DNA of 64,000 nucleotides from Hydractinia symbiolongicarpus (lineage: Eukaryota; Cnidaria; Hydrozoa; Anthoathecata; Hydractiniidae): assembly GCF_029227915.1 (NCBI RefSeq), contig NC_079878.1, forward strand, positions 24,391,501 through 24,455,500, in the 5' to 3' direction. Under the pieces are notes generated by a model. That model was not told the origin of the DNA. It did not search any database and saw only the letters and a program-made list of their open reading frames with translations. Both the position numbers and the translations under genes were made by a program. Below are positions 34,101 through 46,640 of this stretch, one piece after another (position 1 is the stretch's first letter; each line of letters starts with the position of its first letter).

Positions 34101-37100
34101 CAGAACCTGAGTCAAGCGAACAATCCGCAAAAAGCTCTAGCGAAGTAGCGCAAGATGTTGAAATGCAGGATTCGGATAGTGCTAATACAGAAAACACTGT
34201 CGCTGAAACTCCTAATGGTCAAACATTGAGTGAGGATAAAAATAAGGACGAATCTGCAAAAGAGACGAAACCAGAGGAGAATACTACAGACGCAAATAAC
34301 CCAGATAAATCAGGTTCAACAGAAGAGAAAAAGACTGAGGACTCTGCTGCAACTGACAAGACTGAAGAAAAGAAAACAGAAGAGAAAATAGCGTAAGTAG
34401 AGATTTGTTTGTTTGTTTAGTGTCTTTCAACAATATCATAAGAAACATGATAGAGTTAAGCAATTCTCTTGAATAAATTTTCTGGGGTTTTCCTAAAGAG
34501 CATTTGAAGCGTATAAAACAAGGGTGAGGCTATATCAAAATTTAGAAAATCTTCTTTAAACTAATTCAGGCAGAACCTTAAAGTTTTTTTAAAAAACATC
34601 CATGTATCATACTTGTATTGTATGCTCATGATTGCTGATAAATCTTGTGTCTGATCTGTTTTGCTTCAGTGAAGCGCTTGTTGAAATTGAAGATGAAGAA
34701 GGTGAAGATTATGATGCTGTGGAGATTGCTGAAGGGCATGTTGCTTTGGATGGATGTAAGTAAAGTTTATATCCCTATAATGATATTTGATATGTGCCGC
34801 TGTGTTGTATTGGATAGAGGATCACCTTTTTTTTAATTTGTTGTGTTTTATAGATACATCTGATCTGCACTTTATCTTAACGAAGAATGGTCTGTGTGGA
34901 CATAATTTGATAAAGAATGGCTTTAGTTATTTGTGGGCTGGTGCTCGAGCAAATAAAGGTGCAAAAGGTGGAAAGATTGGTTATGAAATGAAGGTATAAC
35001 ACCATGTTCACTCTATAGTCATTAGAGCGACCTGGTTATAGCGACTCCAACAAAAACAAGCTCAGGTCGATAGTATCACATGACAAAACAAGACAGCTTC
35101 CACTGCTGTTAACTTAAAATATTTAATAAATGTGTGTTTATGCTTTTGGTAATAATGTTTATTATTTCATTCGAATAAGTAGGAATAAAAAAGCTTGTTT
35201 TTTAATCAACAACATTTCTTTAATGATTTTTTGAAATCAAAATTGAACTCACCCCGTCTCAAAATGACCAGGTGTAAATTTTCAGAAATAAATTTTCATT
35301 TTAACTTAACTAAGAGTAAAACTCAAGATGGTCTTTTAAAACTTCTCACATTTGTAATTAATTCTCGACATGTCTATAGGTTATAAAGAAATTAGACGTT
35401 GACCTTCCAGAAAAAGAAGGATCTAAACACGCTGTACGTATTGGTTGGTCTTCTGAGAACTCCAGTCTTCAACTTGGAGAATCTAGTTTATCGTACGGTT
35501 ATGAAAGTAGTGGTAAGGTGTGTGCTTCGTCGAGTTTCTTTGATTATGGTGAAGAGTTTGGGGAGGGAGATGTGATTGGAACATACCTCGACTTAGAAAG
35601 TGAACCAAAAACTCTGCGCTATACTAAGAATGGAAAAGACTTAGATGTTGCAATGTCATTAACAGTAAAGTTGGAAGAAAAGCCTTTATTTCCTCACGTT
35701 TTTCTACGTAATATGCAAGTGGAATTCAATTTCGGTGCAAATGATGAACCTTGGTTTGAAACATTAGAAGGGTATTCTTTATTGCAAAACGCTGGAGCGG
35801 AAAATATTGCCGATAAAAGTTCGGAACCGCTCTTATCGAAGGAAGAATGTGAGGTAAGTGACTATAATATTGTTTCCATCATTATGTTTGACATGATTAC
35901 TAATATATTGCCAGTGGATAATATATTTTCCGCTCTGCTACACTGCTCGTTCATATTTTGTAGGTTTTATTAATGGTTGGTCTACCAAACAGTGGAAAAT
36001 CCACGTGGGTGCAGAAATATATTGATTCCCATCCAGACAAACATTACAATATCATTGGTGTGAACCAGGTCTTAGAAAGATGTAGAGTAAGTTCTCTTCT
36101 CCGTTGTTTGCATTGAAGTTAGGTTATCAGTGTACAGTCATAGAAACGTCGTATATGAGCAAGTTCTAATTGATAGTAATTCTCGTCTTAGTTGGAGGGT
36201 AAACGACGTAAAAAGACAGACGAAGGACACGAAGAACTCATGAAGAATGTGATGACCGTTCTTACAAAACTCTATCAACTTTGTCCAAAGAAAACAAGAA
36301 ACTTCATCTATGACCAGGTTTGGTAATCTTTTGAAACGTTGGATCAATATTTTTCACTGCGATTTTGTTTTATTCTTTATTCTAAATTCGATCTTAGAAT
36401 AATGTGTACGAAGTTGCCCAAAAGACGAAAATGGAGGCATTTACTGATTTCAAGAGAAAGGCTGTTCTTGTCGTTCCTACACATGATAACTTAAGAAGAA
36501 GAACCTCCGATGCCAAACGGAAGGGTGATAACATCCATGATGTGCCATTTGGCGATTTGTGTGACATGAAATGTAAGTGCCTCTCTGTTCGTGTGATGGT
36601 GACCTTCACTGTCTTCTAAACTTATTATTGTTCAATATTGTTATTCTCGACTAGTTGTTAAATATTTTGAAGTGCAAATTTTCATTGATTATTCTTAGGC
36701 GAATTTCATCAACCCGTAGTAGGAGATTTATTCGGAGAAATCATTTATCCGGAGCTAGACGACAAGAATGCCAGTAAAACTATTCGAGATTATCACAGCG
36801 ACGGCTCCAGGGCAAAGCGCACAGGTCGCGATGAGTATTACCCGAAAAAACGCCCGAGACACGACGATAGAAGCTATGGAAGAGATTACCAAGGAAGTAA
36901 GTACATTTACAGTTGAAGACAGTAATCTACAGTCAACTCGTTGATACGCGAATTTCTGACTGCTTGTTCTAAACCAATAGAGTATAAAACCGTTTAGTGA
37001 GAACCCTTCCTGTGCATGTGTTCAGTAAAGCCGAATTAAATGTTTCTTTCAAATTCTCATGAATCTAGAAGAAATATCTTTGCCTACATGAGAGAATTTA

Positions 37101-37837
37101 CGTAGCCTTGCGGTTCCCCTCTCCCACATGTGATACACAACTCTCACAAACCGTTTCATGTGTTCACTTAGCTTAAAAACATTGATCGTGTTAATTTTAT
37201 TATCTGCTGAATTTTGTGCAAATGCGCGAAATTTAGAAATGGGGGAAACCATTAAGTATAACATCAGATGTGTTTAATTGTAGGTCGTGATTATCGTCGA
37301 GATGGGTGGAAAAGTAGTGGTAGCGGCTATGGTGGTAGCTACGGTGGCGGATACAGCAGTGGCGGTGGATACAAATCGCGAAGTAATTATGGATCCGGAG
37401 GCTATAAAGGCGGACAAAGTAATTATCACCCATACCGAAGAAGCGGTGGAAGTGGAGGAGGCTATAGACAGAATCAGTCCTACGGCAGCGGTTACGGTGG
37501 TGGTTACGGTTCTGGCTCGTATGGATCCTCAGGTGGTTATGGTTCAAATTACGGATCTTATGGAAGCGGTTACGGTTCTGGAAGCTACGGTTCTAGTGGC
37601 TCAGGAGGTTATAATTATAATAATCATCAAGGTTCGAGTAATCGTGGTAGTTCAAACACAAATACAGGCCACTGGGGTCAGGGACAGTACGGCAGTAGTG
37701 GCTCATATGGTAGCTATGGTAGTCAGTCAAACCAGAATCAACAATGGAGCGGTTCAAACAGTGGTTGGAGTGGCTACAACTACAACAATTATAGTGGAGG
37801 TGGAAGCAGTTACGGTGGAAGTGGTTACAGTTACTAA
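28160..37837 (+). CDS. hnRNP U / SAF-A-like RNA-binding protein, 10 exons, 872 aa
   Basis: Exons: 28160-28448, 33939-34392, 34670-34755, 34854-34993, 35380-35853, 35964-36086, 36192-36317, 36398-36572, 36699-36896 and 37284-37837 (stop TAA); all keep frame. Domains in order: SAP DNA-binding motif (residues ~10-42, LKVAELKAELSKRGL); a Glu/Ala/Lys/Thr-rich acidic region (~95-275); SPRY domain (~280-480), with RIGWS and SYGYES; a P-loop kinase-like domain (~485-660), with Walker A GLPNSGKST and YDQNNVYE; then a ~200-residue Gly/Tyr/Ser tail. This order is diagnostic of the HNRNPU/HNRNPUL group, nuclear scaffold and RNA-processing proteins that bind AT-rich DNA and RNA. The tail has few RGG triplets and mostly GSYGS-type repeats, unlike the RGG tail of vertebrate HNRNPU. 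Which vertebrate paralogue is closest cannot be told by eye. Intron 1 is 5.5 kb; the others are short. Confidence 0.93.
28449..33938 (+). other. hnRNP U intron 1, 5.5 kb
   Basis: The donor GTAAAAA follows the SAP exon and the acceptor TTTTCAG precedes the acidic exon. Inside I see no supported exon or RNA gene. Open frames at 28995-29183 and 30720-30911 are unremarkable. A short palindrome, GTTGGTTGCCACCAAC, lies near 31042. This intron is long compared with the other introns in the gene and might hold regulatory sites. Confidence 0.45.
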
Positions 37838-37879
37838 GAAGCTTTGTCCCGATTAAAACTCTACCTGGAATAATTCGTG

Positions 37880-37885
37880 AATAAA
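37880..37885 (+). terminator. Poly(A) signal AATAAA for hnRNP U
   Basis: A canonical AATAAA lies 43 bp after the stop codon. A second possible AATAAA is near 38177. Confidence 0.55.
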
Positions 37886-39250
37886 AAAGTCCTTTCTCCC
37901 GCCGTGAAGTGTAAATAGTTACATCGTGTGTTGACATCTTACAAACAACTTTCTTTCAGGTTGTACATATTTGCCAGTGGATAATATATTCTATCTTGCA
38001 CAACCTAGTATTATTTGATTCTAACAATTAACAACATAAAAAAATGGAGAGGTTCATGGTGTTCAACCCTCCATCACTATTAGTAAATCCGTTCAAACCC
38101 TACCTTGTATTAGGTAGAAGGACTATGCAATATATTCCTTAACTAGACTAATGTAATTCAGACTTTAATTACAGTAAATAAACGCGTAGTTATTCCCATT
38201 TGATAAATAAGTTCTTCGAGGAACTTTGAAGTTTGCAATCATGGAAACACTATTTTTTGTCTACTTTTATTCTGTAAATTTATGCAACAAGCTAGATAAA
38301 AGACGCCAACGTAAACCTCTGACAGAATGTTTGCCTGATCTTCCCGTTTTTTGCCCACGCGAGTTTCGGCAAAACGAGCGCCATAATGCGAACCAATCAA
38401 GTTAATTATTTAATCGAAGGCGGTTTCGCGCGAATATAATATTTCGATTTAGTAGTGGTACCAGGAATTCGCTTCTCGTCGTAAATAAGTTTCCAACTCT
38501 TTACTGATCCATCGAGAGGTTAAAAGTTTGTCGTGTTGTAAAGAATAGCAGACATTTTCCTGTTTAAATTGGATATCGCTTTAACGACAGAATCAATCGA
38601 CTGACCATTTTAATCTTGTTCTCTGGGGTTTAAACTGGCCTTTCATAGGACATTCCTAGAGAAATCTCTCCACTTTGTCGTTATTTTATGTATTATGGTT
38701 GTATCACAAAGGCAAAGTTTGGAGAAATTAAATGCAGAATAAAGGGCTTGAAATTCCTTTCACATTGATCGTTAGAAAATGAACTATCAAAATAGTGAAG
38801 TTTTTAAAAAAATGAAAAGATTCTTAGAGGAATTTGACATTGAGCCTATCTCATTAAAAAAAATCTGAACAGAGGACTATGGATATGAAATTTAAATCAG
38901 GGTAGCATGGGAGTGATAACGAGTTTGTTCCGGCAGATTATGGATCTGGCAATGCCAACGATTTAGAAAAAAACGGCGTTGAAAAACGAGTCCCTTAACC
39001 TTGACGGTTGCGATAGACGAAGAACTTAGCAATGACGGAAAAACTATTAATTGATGATGATTGAAATGAAGCGTACTGAACGCAGAATACGTGTTTTAAA
39101 TTTAGTTTTGCACAATTTAATTTTTCCTCCTCAATTTGTGTGAAATATTTCGCAACGAGCAACCATTTGTTCGCGCCTTTTGCCTGCGCGCAAATCAGAT
39201 GTGCAAGAAATTTAAGTGAATTAAGGTATTCAAAGATTACAAGAATTTCG
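37886..39250. other. Tail-to-tail intergenic region
   Basis: This lies between the 3' ends of hnRNP U and ODAD2. No coding exon or repeat is supported. Confidence 0.45.
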
Positions 39251-39252
39251 TC

Positions 39253-39258
39253 TTTATT
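39253..39258 (-). terminator. Poly(A) signal AATAAA for ODAD2
   Basis: The complement reads AATAAA about 100 bp after the ODAD2 stop codon on the minus strand, a normal distance. Confidence 0.55.
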
Positions 39259-39319
39259 ATTATATTACTTTGAAGAAAAATATTACAATTTGCACACTTA
39301 AAAATAAATTTAATTAACA

Positions 39320-39338
39320 ACTATATATATATATATAA
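39320..39338. repeat. (AT)n microsatellite
   Basis: A run of about nine TA dinucleotides lies just beyond the ODAD2 stop, within its likely 3' UTR. Confidence 0.75.
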
Positions 39339-39355
39339 CGAGAAGGAGAACTGAT

Positions 39356-42300
39356 TTAACGGTAGTTCGCTTTCTCATTTGCCAGCGCGAGCTTACGTAT
39401 GTTACCAAGACAACCGGCAGATGCCTCTTGTAAGACTTCATCTGAAGAACCCACCATAGCTACCAGATCCTATAAAGTCAAAAATACGCATGATTAAATA
39501 ATTGGTACACGATAAGGAATTACAGTGGACTCTCTATCTTAACTACTTTCTATCTCGAACAAAAGTATCAGTCTCTTGAACATTGTGTACGCTCTAAGCA
39601 TTTTTCTCTCTTTATCTGAAACTTCTCCATCTTGAATTTTTCTTTATCTCAAACAAAAATCCTGGCTCTTGCGACTTTTCCTGTCTCTATCTCAAACTTC
39701 TTTGTATCTAAGGGTTCATCTACACAACAACGCACAAAAATTTTTAAAAAATGAAAATTCGAATGCACCTAAATTTCTTTATCATAAGGGGTCATGGTTC
39801 CGCTTAGTGAGCCTCCCTCTAAATTAGAACAATTGTTTTAGTCTTTGCAAATAAAGAAACACCAAGAATCTCAAGAATTTTCTTCAACGTAGGAAAATTT
39901 TCACTGGCAGTATTTTATTTAGCCTTATTGATGTCATCCACCATGTGAGAACACACCCATAGATTGGCGGGATGTGACAATGTAAATAGTACTTTAATAT
40001 ATATGTATATATACAGTCATTTTTTGAAAGTGCTTGTCAAATGTTTAAAGATCTCGAATGCAACGATGGAAATTTAATAAGACAACACGGTAACAGAAAA
40101 CAAAATAAACAAAAAACAATATATCGTTGTGAATTTTCACGTGCCTCCGCGAAACATAAAACCAATCTTGCGTGTATGAAAATCCACTAATTTAATTCCC
40201 GAAAAAAGTACATTTATAAAAAAGCGAAAAGATCTTTCTTAATCTACGCAAAGAGCTTACCTTCACAACACCACTGCTGTGCATGGATATACAATTATTC
40301 GGATCACGGGATAGTTGATGTAAAGCTTTAGCTGTGGAACGGTGAACATCCAGGTTATCCGATTTTAAATATCGCACAAGTGGAGGAACAGCACCTGCCT
40401 TACCGAAAGATACCCGATTGTTTCCCCAAGTGCAACAGCGTGCGATTGCTTCAGCTAGATGATGACGTAATCGATCATCAGACTAAAAAAATACACCAGA
40501 GATAAAAATGTACGATATCTATCGCTGGGTGAATTTTTTTTTTGCATGGTGCCGTTGTAAGAAACATGGCTAATCATGTTCAATTTAAAAAGTAAAGGAA
40601 CGTCTTGAAACTTTCACCAGGGTATTTTACATACCGTGTCAGTAAGCTTGGCAAGCATGGGAACAACACCGTGGTCTGTGATCACTGCAAGGTTTTCTTC
40701 ATCCTTCGCGATGTTCGCTATAGCAGCACACACACTAGCCAAAACCTGTAAAATACAAACGCATGCGTGCTTTAAGCTCTATCTTTGTATTTTCCGAAGA
40801 ATGGTGTGTCATAAACGGGTCACTCAATAGGTCAAGGTGCAAGAAAGTATACACACTTTAAAACCATATACATTTTTTTTATGTATTTATTTTTTTGTAA
40901 AGAAAAAAAATTTCCTTCGGTATTTTAAGGTAGTTAATACCTCTAAAAAGATTGTTTTTGTCCTCAGTGATCATAAAATTATCTACCGCCATATGCTCGA
41001 CTTTCGTGTAAGTCACTGAAGTCGAAAACCAACAACCATTTCTAGCCCCTTTAAGTGTAGTAATAGTGAGAAGGTGCAGACGTCATAACGCCCCGTTAAT
41101 GTAATCTCAAAACAAACAAGCACATCTTGGTCAAATCAGAACAAATTTATCGATATTTATCTACTATTTTCTGGGGAAAAACAGTCCAGATCTCAGTGTC
41201 CTAGCCCTTTAGACAACCCAGAATATAAGATTGGGCTTAAAAATATTTTTGAGACATAGGTTCGTTGCAAGAATTACCTCAGTGTCTTCAGATTTTAATA
41301 GCGATACTATCAGTTCCAGACCTCCAACGAATGAGCGTACCATTTCTCCTGCATCCTAGACAAATTTTGAAAAATTTTAGATTTTAAGAAAGAAAAACAC
41401 CATGACGAGTTAAAAACATCAAATAAGAAAAAATCAGACCTTTGCGTTTTCTATGCATGGACAAATCGCCCATGCGGCACTTGACTGCACCTAAAAATAA
41501 ATTGTTGATGTTGAAAGATGTGACAAGTACATAAACATTGGCTATATTGTGTGAAAACGACGATACATTTTCTGTGAAGAATGATTTCCCCCGACTAATT
41601 TATTCCTTCATGAATAATTCGCCCCATCCAATGGCTAATAGAGTCTAAAAGATAACGAAATGGGTTTAGCGTTCCTTTTCTTGGCAAAATTTTTTTTATT
41701 TATTGACAAAGACACTTGATTGCATATTGCTGTTGAAGATTTTCGTTTTTTCCCAACGAATTTTTACCCCAATAAGACGATAAAAATGTCACAGCATATT
41801 TACACAGCACGTACAAGGATATAGGCTGCTTGTGTGATTATTGTTGAGTAGGAAAATAAAAATAAAAAACATTAGAAATTCGTGGTGATTAATCTCGCGG
41901 ATAATTAATCTGGTTAAGGTAAAGAATAAAACAGTACATCGTAGATTTCATCGCAATGCATAATGTAATAGGTGAAGTTTTTCTTCTCTTACTTTAAAAA
42001 GTTGGATTGTAATTGCTGTAGCCATTACGGATTTTTACGCAAGTAAAGTGAGTTGAATTTTAAAACACGCGGTCACGGTAAAAGAGTTTGATCGCTCGGC
42101 ATGTCTTTCTTTATATTTTTGTACCAACATCCAAGCAGTAACTCTAGATCTGGCCTCATGCCATAGTTTTACGAATTATGCAAATTCTAGTCCATATCGC
42201 TACACAGAGACAAGGTGTTTTTGCTAAGCTATAAAACGAAAACCTCTATTTTTTACCACTTTTTGTACCCTCGCCACAAAAAATGCGGTGTCCAGAGTTC

Positions 42301-45300
42301 ACCTTACTCCACTGGTGCAAACATCTATCACGGCTACTGCAATTTGAAAATGGACTGTCAAAAATAAATACCTCTGTATTAGGAGACTTAAGTAAAGACC
42401 ACAACAAGCGAACACCATCCAACCTATCCACAATACTAGAAGAGAAAGAAAGCATAAATTTAGTTCTTCAAATACACTCCATTGTTAAAGAAAAAAATTA
42501 CCCACCCCATATTCTCTATTTCCATTGCACATTCACCAACAGCTTTCGTAACATTCACAAGAAGTTGTTGATTTGTCCCAGTTAGCAATGAAACCATAGG
42601 TGATATTCCACCAGCTTTTCTGATAGCCGATCGATTAGCAGGTACTTTTGCGCATTCACCTAAAGCTCCAACCACATTGATCAAAACCTGGGCGAATAGA
42701 AAAAAAATGCAACGAAATGCTCAGAAGGGACAGAAATGCTTATGTACAGTACAAAAATTTGTTGGTCCAATCATTACACTCCGCTGGAGAGTTTATATAT
42801 AGTGCCTGCGTGAGATACTTTCTAATTTGGAAACCCCATTATATTATTGCAGCCATGTGTTTACGCGCTTACTTCTTCCGGTTGGTCGCTCAACAATGCC
42901 ACCAATTGATCGATAGCTTTCAGCTCTTGAAACACCAGCACGTTCTCTTCACTGATGGCGCATTTCCACACTGCACCAGTTGCAGCAACTAACAATTCCT
43001 TGTTTTCAGATATGGATAACAATGACACTAAAGGTTCCAGTCCTCCATACTTTCGTGTTAAATCTCTCGTTTCTTTATCTTCAGCACACTAAAAAAATAG
43101 GTATAACTAATATAATTAGCTGACAGACACAAATTAAGTTTATATATATTTCTGTTTCCATATGTTGGACTTCAAGGTTAAAAAAAACGGCTTCAAAAAG
43201 ACAATAATTTTTAGTCTGTAAAAACATACTAATCACCTGCACAAAGGTTTGGTACTTTTGACAAATTTTGTAAGCACACGTTTTTTAAACGTAAAAAATA
43301 TACAATGTAATATTTTACAACGTCCTCTTTTTATATAAGCTTGACTAACAAATTAAACTGTTTATAACCTGATTTTTAAGACATTTAGGTTCTTAATGCA
43401 GTAAAAAATCGAAAAAGAAAGATTAACAACAAATGAAAAAGGAACGATTGTTAAAAATTGAAATGGTTTTCATTAGAAGAAAGTACAAAATTTTATATTT
43501 CGTCACTTTCACCGATAAGGTAGCGTCTGAAATGATCCTTCCACCTTCATGGTGAAGGGTCATTTCAGTTACCCTTCAACCTTCATGGTGACTCCAACCG
43601 CCGCATACAAGATTGTGAACATCACCTTAAAAATGGCGCTTGCACAGTGCCGTTGTAATTCAGCATTTTCTTTCTTTAAATTGAACACTAGATCTTCAAT
43701 CATTCCTTCAGCTCGAATCGCAAGTCTGTAACTTTTCTAAAAAAAAAAAAAAAATAGATCAATTGAAAGAGAGGCTTTGATGATACAATGGAACCTGTTG
43801 ACGGATACCCGCATAAAAACTTTTTTTCAATGATTCAATGATTCTGCTTAACTTTCCTACCGGAATTTTATATATTATTGCAGAGTTTGTGCGAAGTAGA
43901 AAATTAAAAACATGGAAAAAATATTGGGTTAGCAGATTTCACAACATGATTTTCTGATCGAAATTAGTCTGGAGTTGACTTAAAAATATCACACAATAAA
44001 TTATCTCACTTCTGAAGCACATTCTTGCAATGTTCCAACAACTGGTATCAGCATCTTCTCGTTATTCGATTTCAGCAATCTAGCAAGCAATGGTATCCCC
44101 CCAGCATCTTTGATAGCTATTTTGTTTTTCGTACTTTTGCTACAGCTCCACAAGGCTAACGCGCCTGCTCGCGCGACTTCAATAGCAAACTCTGAAGCTT
44201 TTGCAACATCACCACAATCTAGAAGCGCAACCTGCAATATAGATACAAAATACGATTTACAGTGATTACAATGCAACAACAACAACAACAACAACTACAA
44301 CAACAACAACAACAACAACTCACCAACTTCTTAATACCGCAATATTGTCGAACTGTTCTCCGAGCTCTTCGAAACTTAGCCACATGAGATATAGTTTCAG
44401 CAGCCAAACATTTCAATTCTTTGTTTGGAGAGTTTAAAATTTTCACCATCGTTTGCAATCCGCCAAGATCAACAATGGCTTTTCGAATTTGCAGATTTGT
44501 TGAGAGATCTTTTAAAATCTTTAAAGAACCAATCTAAAATCGAAAAAGCGATCTTCAAATGATTAGTTTCCACTTGATAGCTTGATTTACAATATTGAGA
44601 CACAGAAAGTTACCTTACCTTGCATTTCAGCTCATTCGTCTCCAGTAAATTGATAAGGACTTCCAAGCCACCCACATCACGAACAGCCAACTGACAAGTC
44701 TCTTGTTGTAAATTAAAATCTCTTATTGCGCATAATGAAATAATAGTAGCTGTTTGGTTACCACCCTAGAAAGAAACGTTTCAGTGCCTGGCAATAATTA
44801 TAAATTTTGAAAATATATATATACTCGTTTAGTTATGTGAAATAAAAGGCTACACTAGATACTATTAGATCAATGTTTACTGTACCTTCAGATATTTTAC
44901 CAACTTCTGAATTTGCCAATATTCAGATGGAAGGTCAGCATTGGATTCCTATGATTGATGGTAATGATAAATAAGCTTAGTCATATACAACCCAAGGAAA
45001 AAAGGCATGTTCAGTATGGGCTTGTGTGGAGAGGCTGTTAGTGCAAACATAGAATGTCTATAAGATGTATTCTGTTCACAGTTTTTTGTAAATAAAGGAT
45101 TGTTTTTTTGGCTTTTTAATAAGAAGATTGCAAAAAATACTAGACCATTTAGAGGAATAGAAAAACCCCACTCACAAGTCTGCGGTCTGAATTTTCTTCT
45201 TCGTCTTCAGATTCACTGGAACTTTCACTAAAATTCTCATCCATTTCATATGAGTTTAGTAACTTTAAACTCCTGTGTAAACAAAGGAAGAACTTTTCAA

Positions 45301-46640
45301 GGGAATTGCGTAGAAATAATTTTTCAGATAAAAGATAAGATATATTCTACTGTTAAAATATGAATACAAATGAACTGAAGTTAAAAAATACTCCACTGTT
45401 TTGTGGTTCATTTTAAGACGCTGATCAGTCAATATTGCAGTTAGAGTACTAAAAGACCTCTCAACACTTGAATTTAACCGAATATTGTTGTGATCAATTT
45501 TCTCAATAAAGATATATTTGCGACTTGAGTATGCCTGTATTTCAAAATGTTTTTTTTCATATTTCGCAAGCATCAACTGTGTTGTTGTAATTTACTTTTA
45601 TGAAAACCTTGAAGCATTTCCATTCACTTATCACATACTTCATGGAAAAATCTGTTTGTCCTAAAACATTCTAAAAATGTTCGGCCAATAATTTCATTTG
45701 AACCTGGCCGTAATCTGGTTCATCTAACCAAGTATTTTATTAAATCATCAACCAAATTTTTCTTCAATGTAGAAGCCTGTGTCACTTGATTGATAATTAA
45801 GTTTAAGTCTATAAACTTATTAATAGTTCCGTATTCCCATACGCGATTCTTCCCTTACTTCATGTCATTAAGGACGTATGGCATTAGGACGATAGGGTGT
45901 GGGAATGTACCTCAAAATGAGAAGCCTGTTATCTCTTAAGATAATACAAAGAGTGTTAACTTTTTTGACATTAAGGCATGACGTCTATGCATTAGACTGA
46001 CGTCAATAGCATTTTCAAATTTAGCAAAGCCATTGAACTTTTATTTTATGGCCTTATATCTTTGAAACAGATAAAAAATAAACAATGTTGTCTCTCCCAT
46101 GGGTAACTAGGGGCCACTGGAGACAACATTGTGCAAGTTCCCCAAAGCAGGTTCATACTACTAGTATAATATAACTTTGGCAAATAAAACAATTTTAAAT
46201 ACTTAATAGGTCACTAAAAGCTTGGTGTTAAATTTGACACATGTACAAAGTTGATAGAGTAATAGTGAAATTTACAGAAATATCACCTGATGTCATGGAG
46301 CTTTAGTATTAGAATTTTTAGAATGTCTTAACTTTTAGTTTCTGGAAATCAAAAGTAATAACTTCGCAAAAAATGACACAAGTTGTGGCAGCTTTTTAAA
46401 ACATTTCGTCCAAAAATTATTAAATTTCAGTTAAAAACATTCTAACCTATAAAATAAGAACAAAATTTAAAACTAGCCAGCCTCAAAGGCAAAGTTAGAG
46501 GTTCTTATAAGAGAGAATGTAAATATGTAATAAAGAAATGAAGGAATACATATATATACATACTTGGAAAGTGTTTCATCTTGGTTTGCATTATTAGATG
46601 GACTTTTAGACGCTCCGGTTGGGGTTTTACGATGAACCAT
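39356..46640 (-). CDS. ODAD2 (ARMC4), outer dynein arm docking complex subunit, 15 exons, 654 aa
   Basis: Exons on the minus strand: 46640-46564, 45272-45176, 44948-44886, 44765-44619, 44533-44324, 44231-44010, 43736-43626, 43088-42873, 42687-42506, 42435-42372, 41490-41440, 41355-41278, 40745-40635, 40482-40261 and 39469-39356 (stop TAA). After a short Ser/Glu-rich acidic N-terminus (about 65 residues) the protein is armadillo repeats throughout. Blocks such as [49 protein letters not shown] and [14 protein letters not shown] match the ARMC4/ODAD2 family very closely. The protein helps dock outer dynein arms on axonemal doublets, so it marks motile cilia or flagella. A TAA stop lies in frame 9 bp before the start ATG, supporting this start. 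Vertebrate ODAD2 is about 1,040 aa; the missing part is N-terminal to the armadillo repeats. Twelve of the 14 introns are in phase 0. Confidence 0.93.
40960..41225. repeat. Dispersed repeat, copy 2 (pairs with 3505-3840)
   Basis: It lies in the ODAD2 intron between exons 13 and 12. Shared blocks with the copy near 3.5 kb include 'CCTCAGTGATCATAAA' and 'AAGTCGAAAACCAACA', in the same order and spacing. Confidence 0.65.
44274..44319. repeat. (CAA)n / (GTT)n microsatellite in ODAD2 intron 5
   Basis: About fifteen CAA units, one interrupted by CTA, fill half of a 92-bp intron (44323-44232). On the coding strand it is a GTT/TTG repeat starting only a few bases after the GTGAGT donor. Confidence 0.85.
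45395..45800 (-). mobile_element. hAT transposase C-terminal relic in ODAD2 intron 1
   Basis: On the minus strand the frame at about 45490-45395 reads [16 protein letters not shown], the hallmark of the C-terminal dimerisation region of hAT-type transposases. Upstream (45610-45800) broken frames include '[16 protein letters not shown]'-like and '[10 protein letters not shown]'-like segments that fit the same protein but carry stops and shifts. It is dead and lies in the same orientation as the host gene. Confidence 0.6.
46082..46132. repeat. Perfect 13-bp inverted repeat, 25-nt loop
   Basis: ACAATGTTGTCTC (46082-46094) pairs perfectly with 46120-46132. It lies in ODAD2 intron 1, a few hundred bases from the hAT relic, and could be a terminal inverted repeat pair of a tiny MITE. 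Confidence 0.7.

Noticed and set aside
37268-37937. Other-frame open frames over the last hnRNP U exon, some over 100 codons
   Set aside because: They are shadows of the Gly/Tyr/Ser repeat exon; only the GSYGS frame joins the upstream exons in phase.
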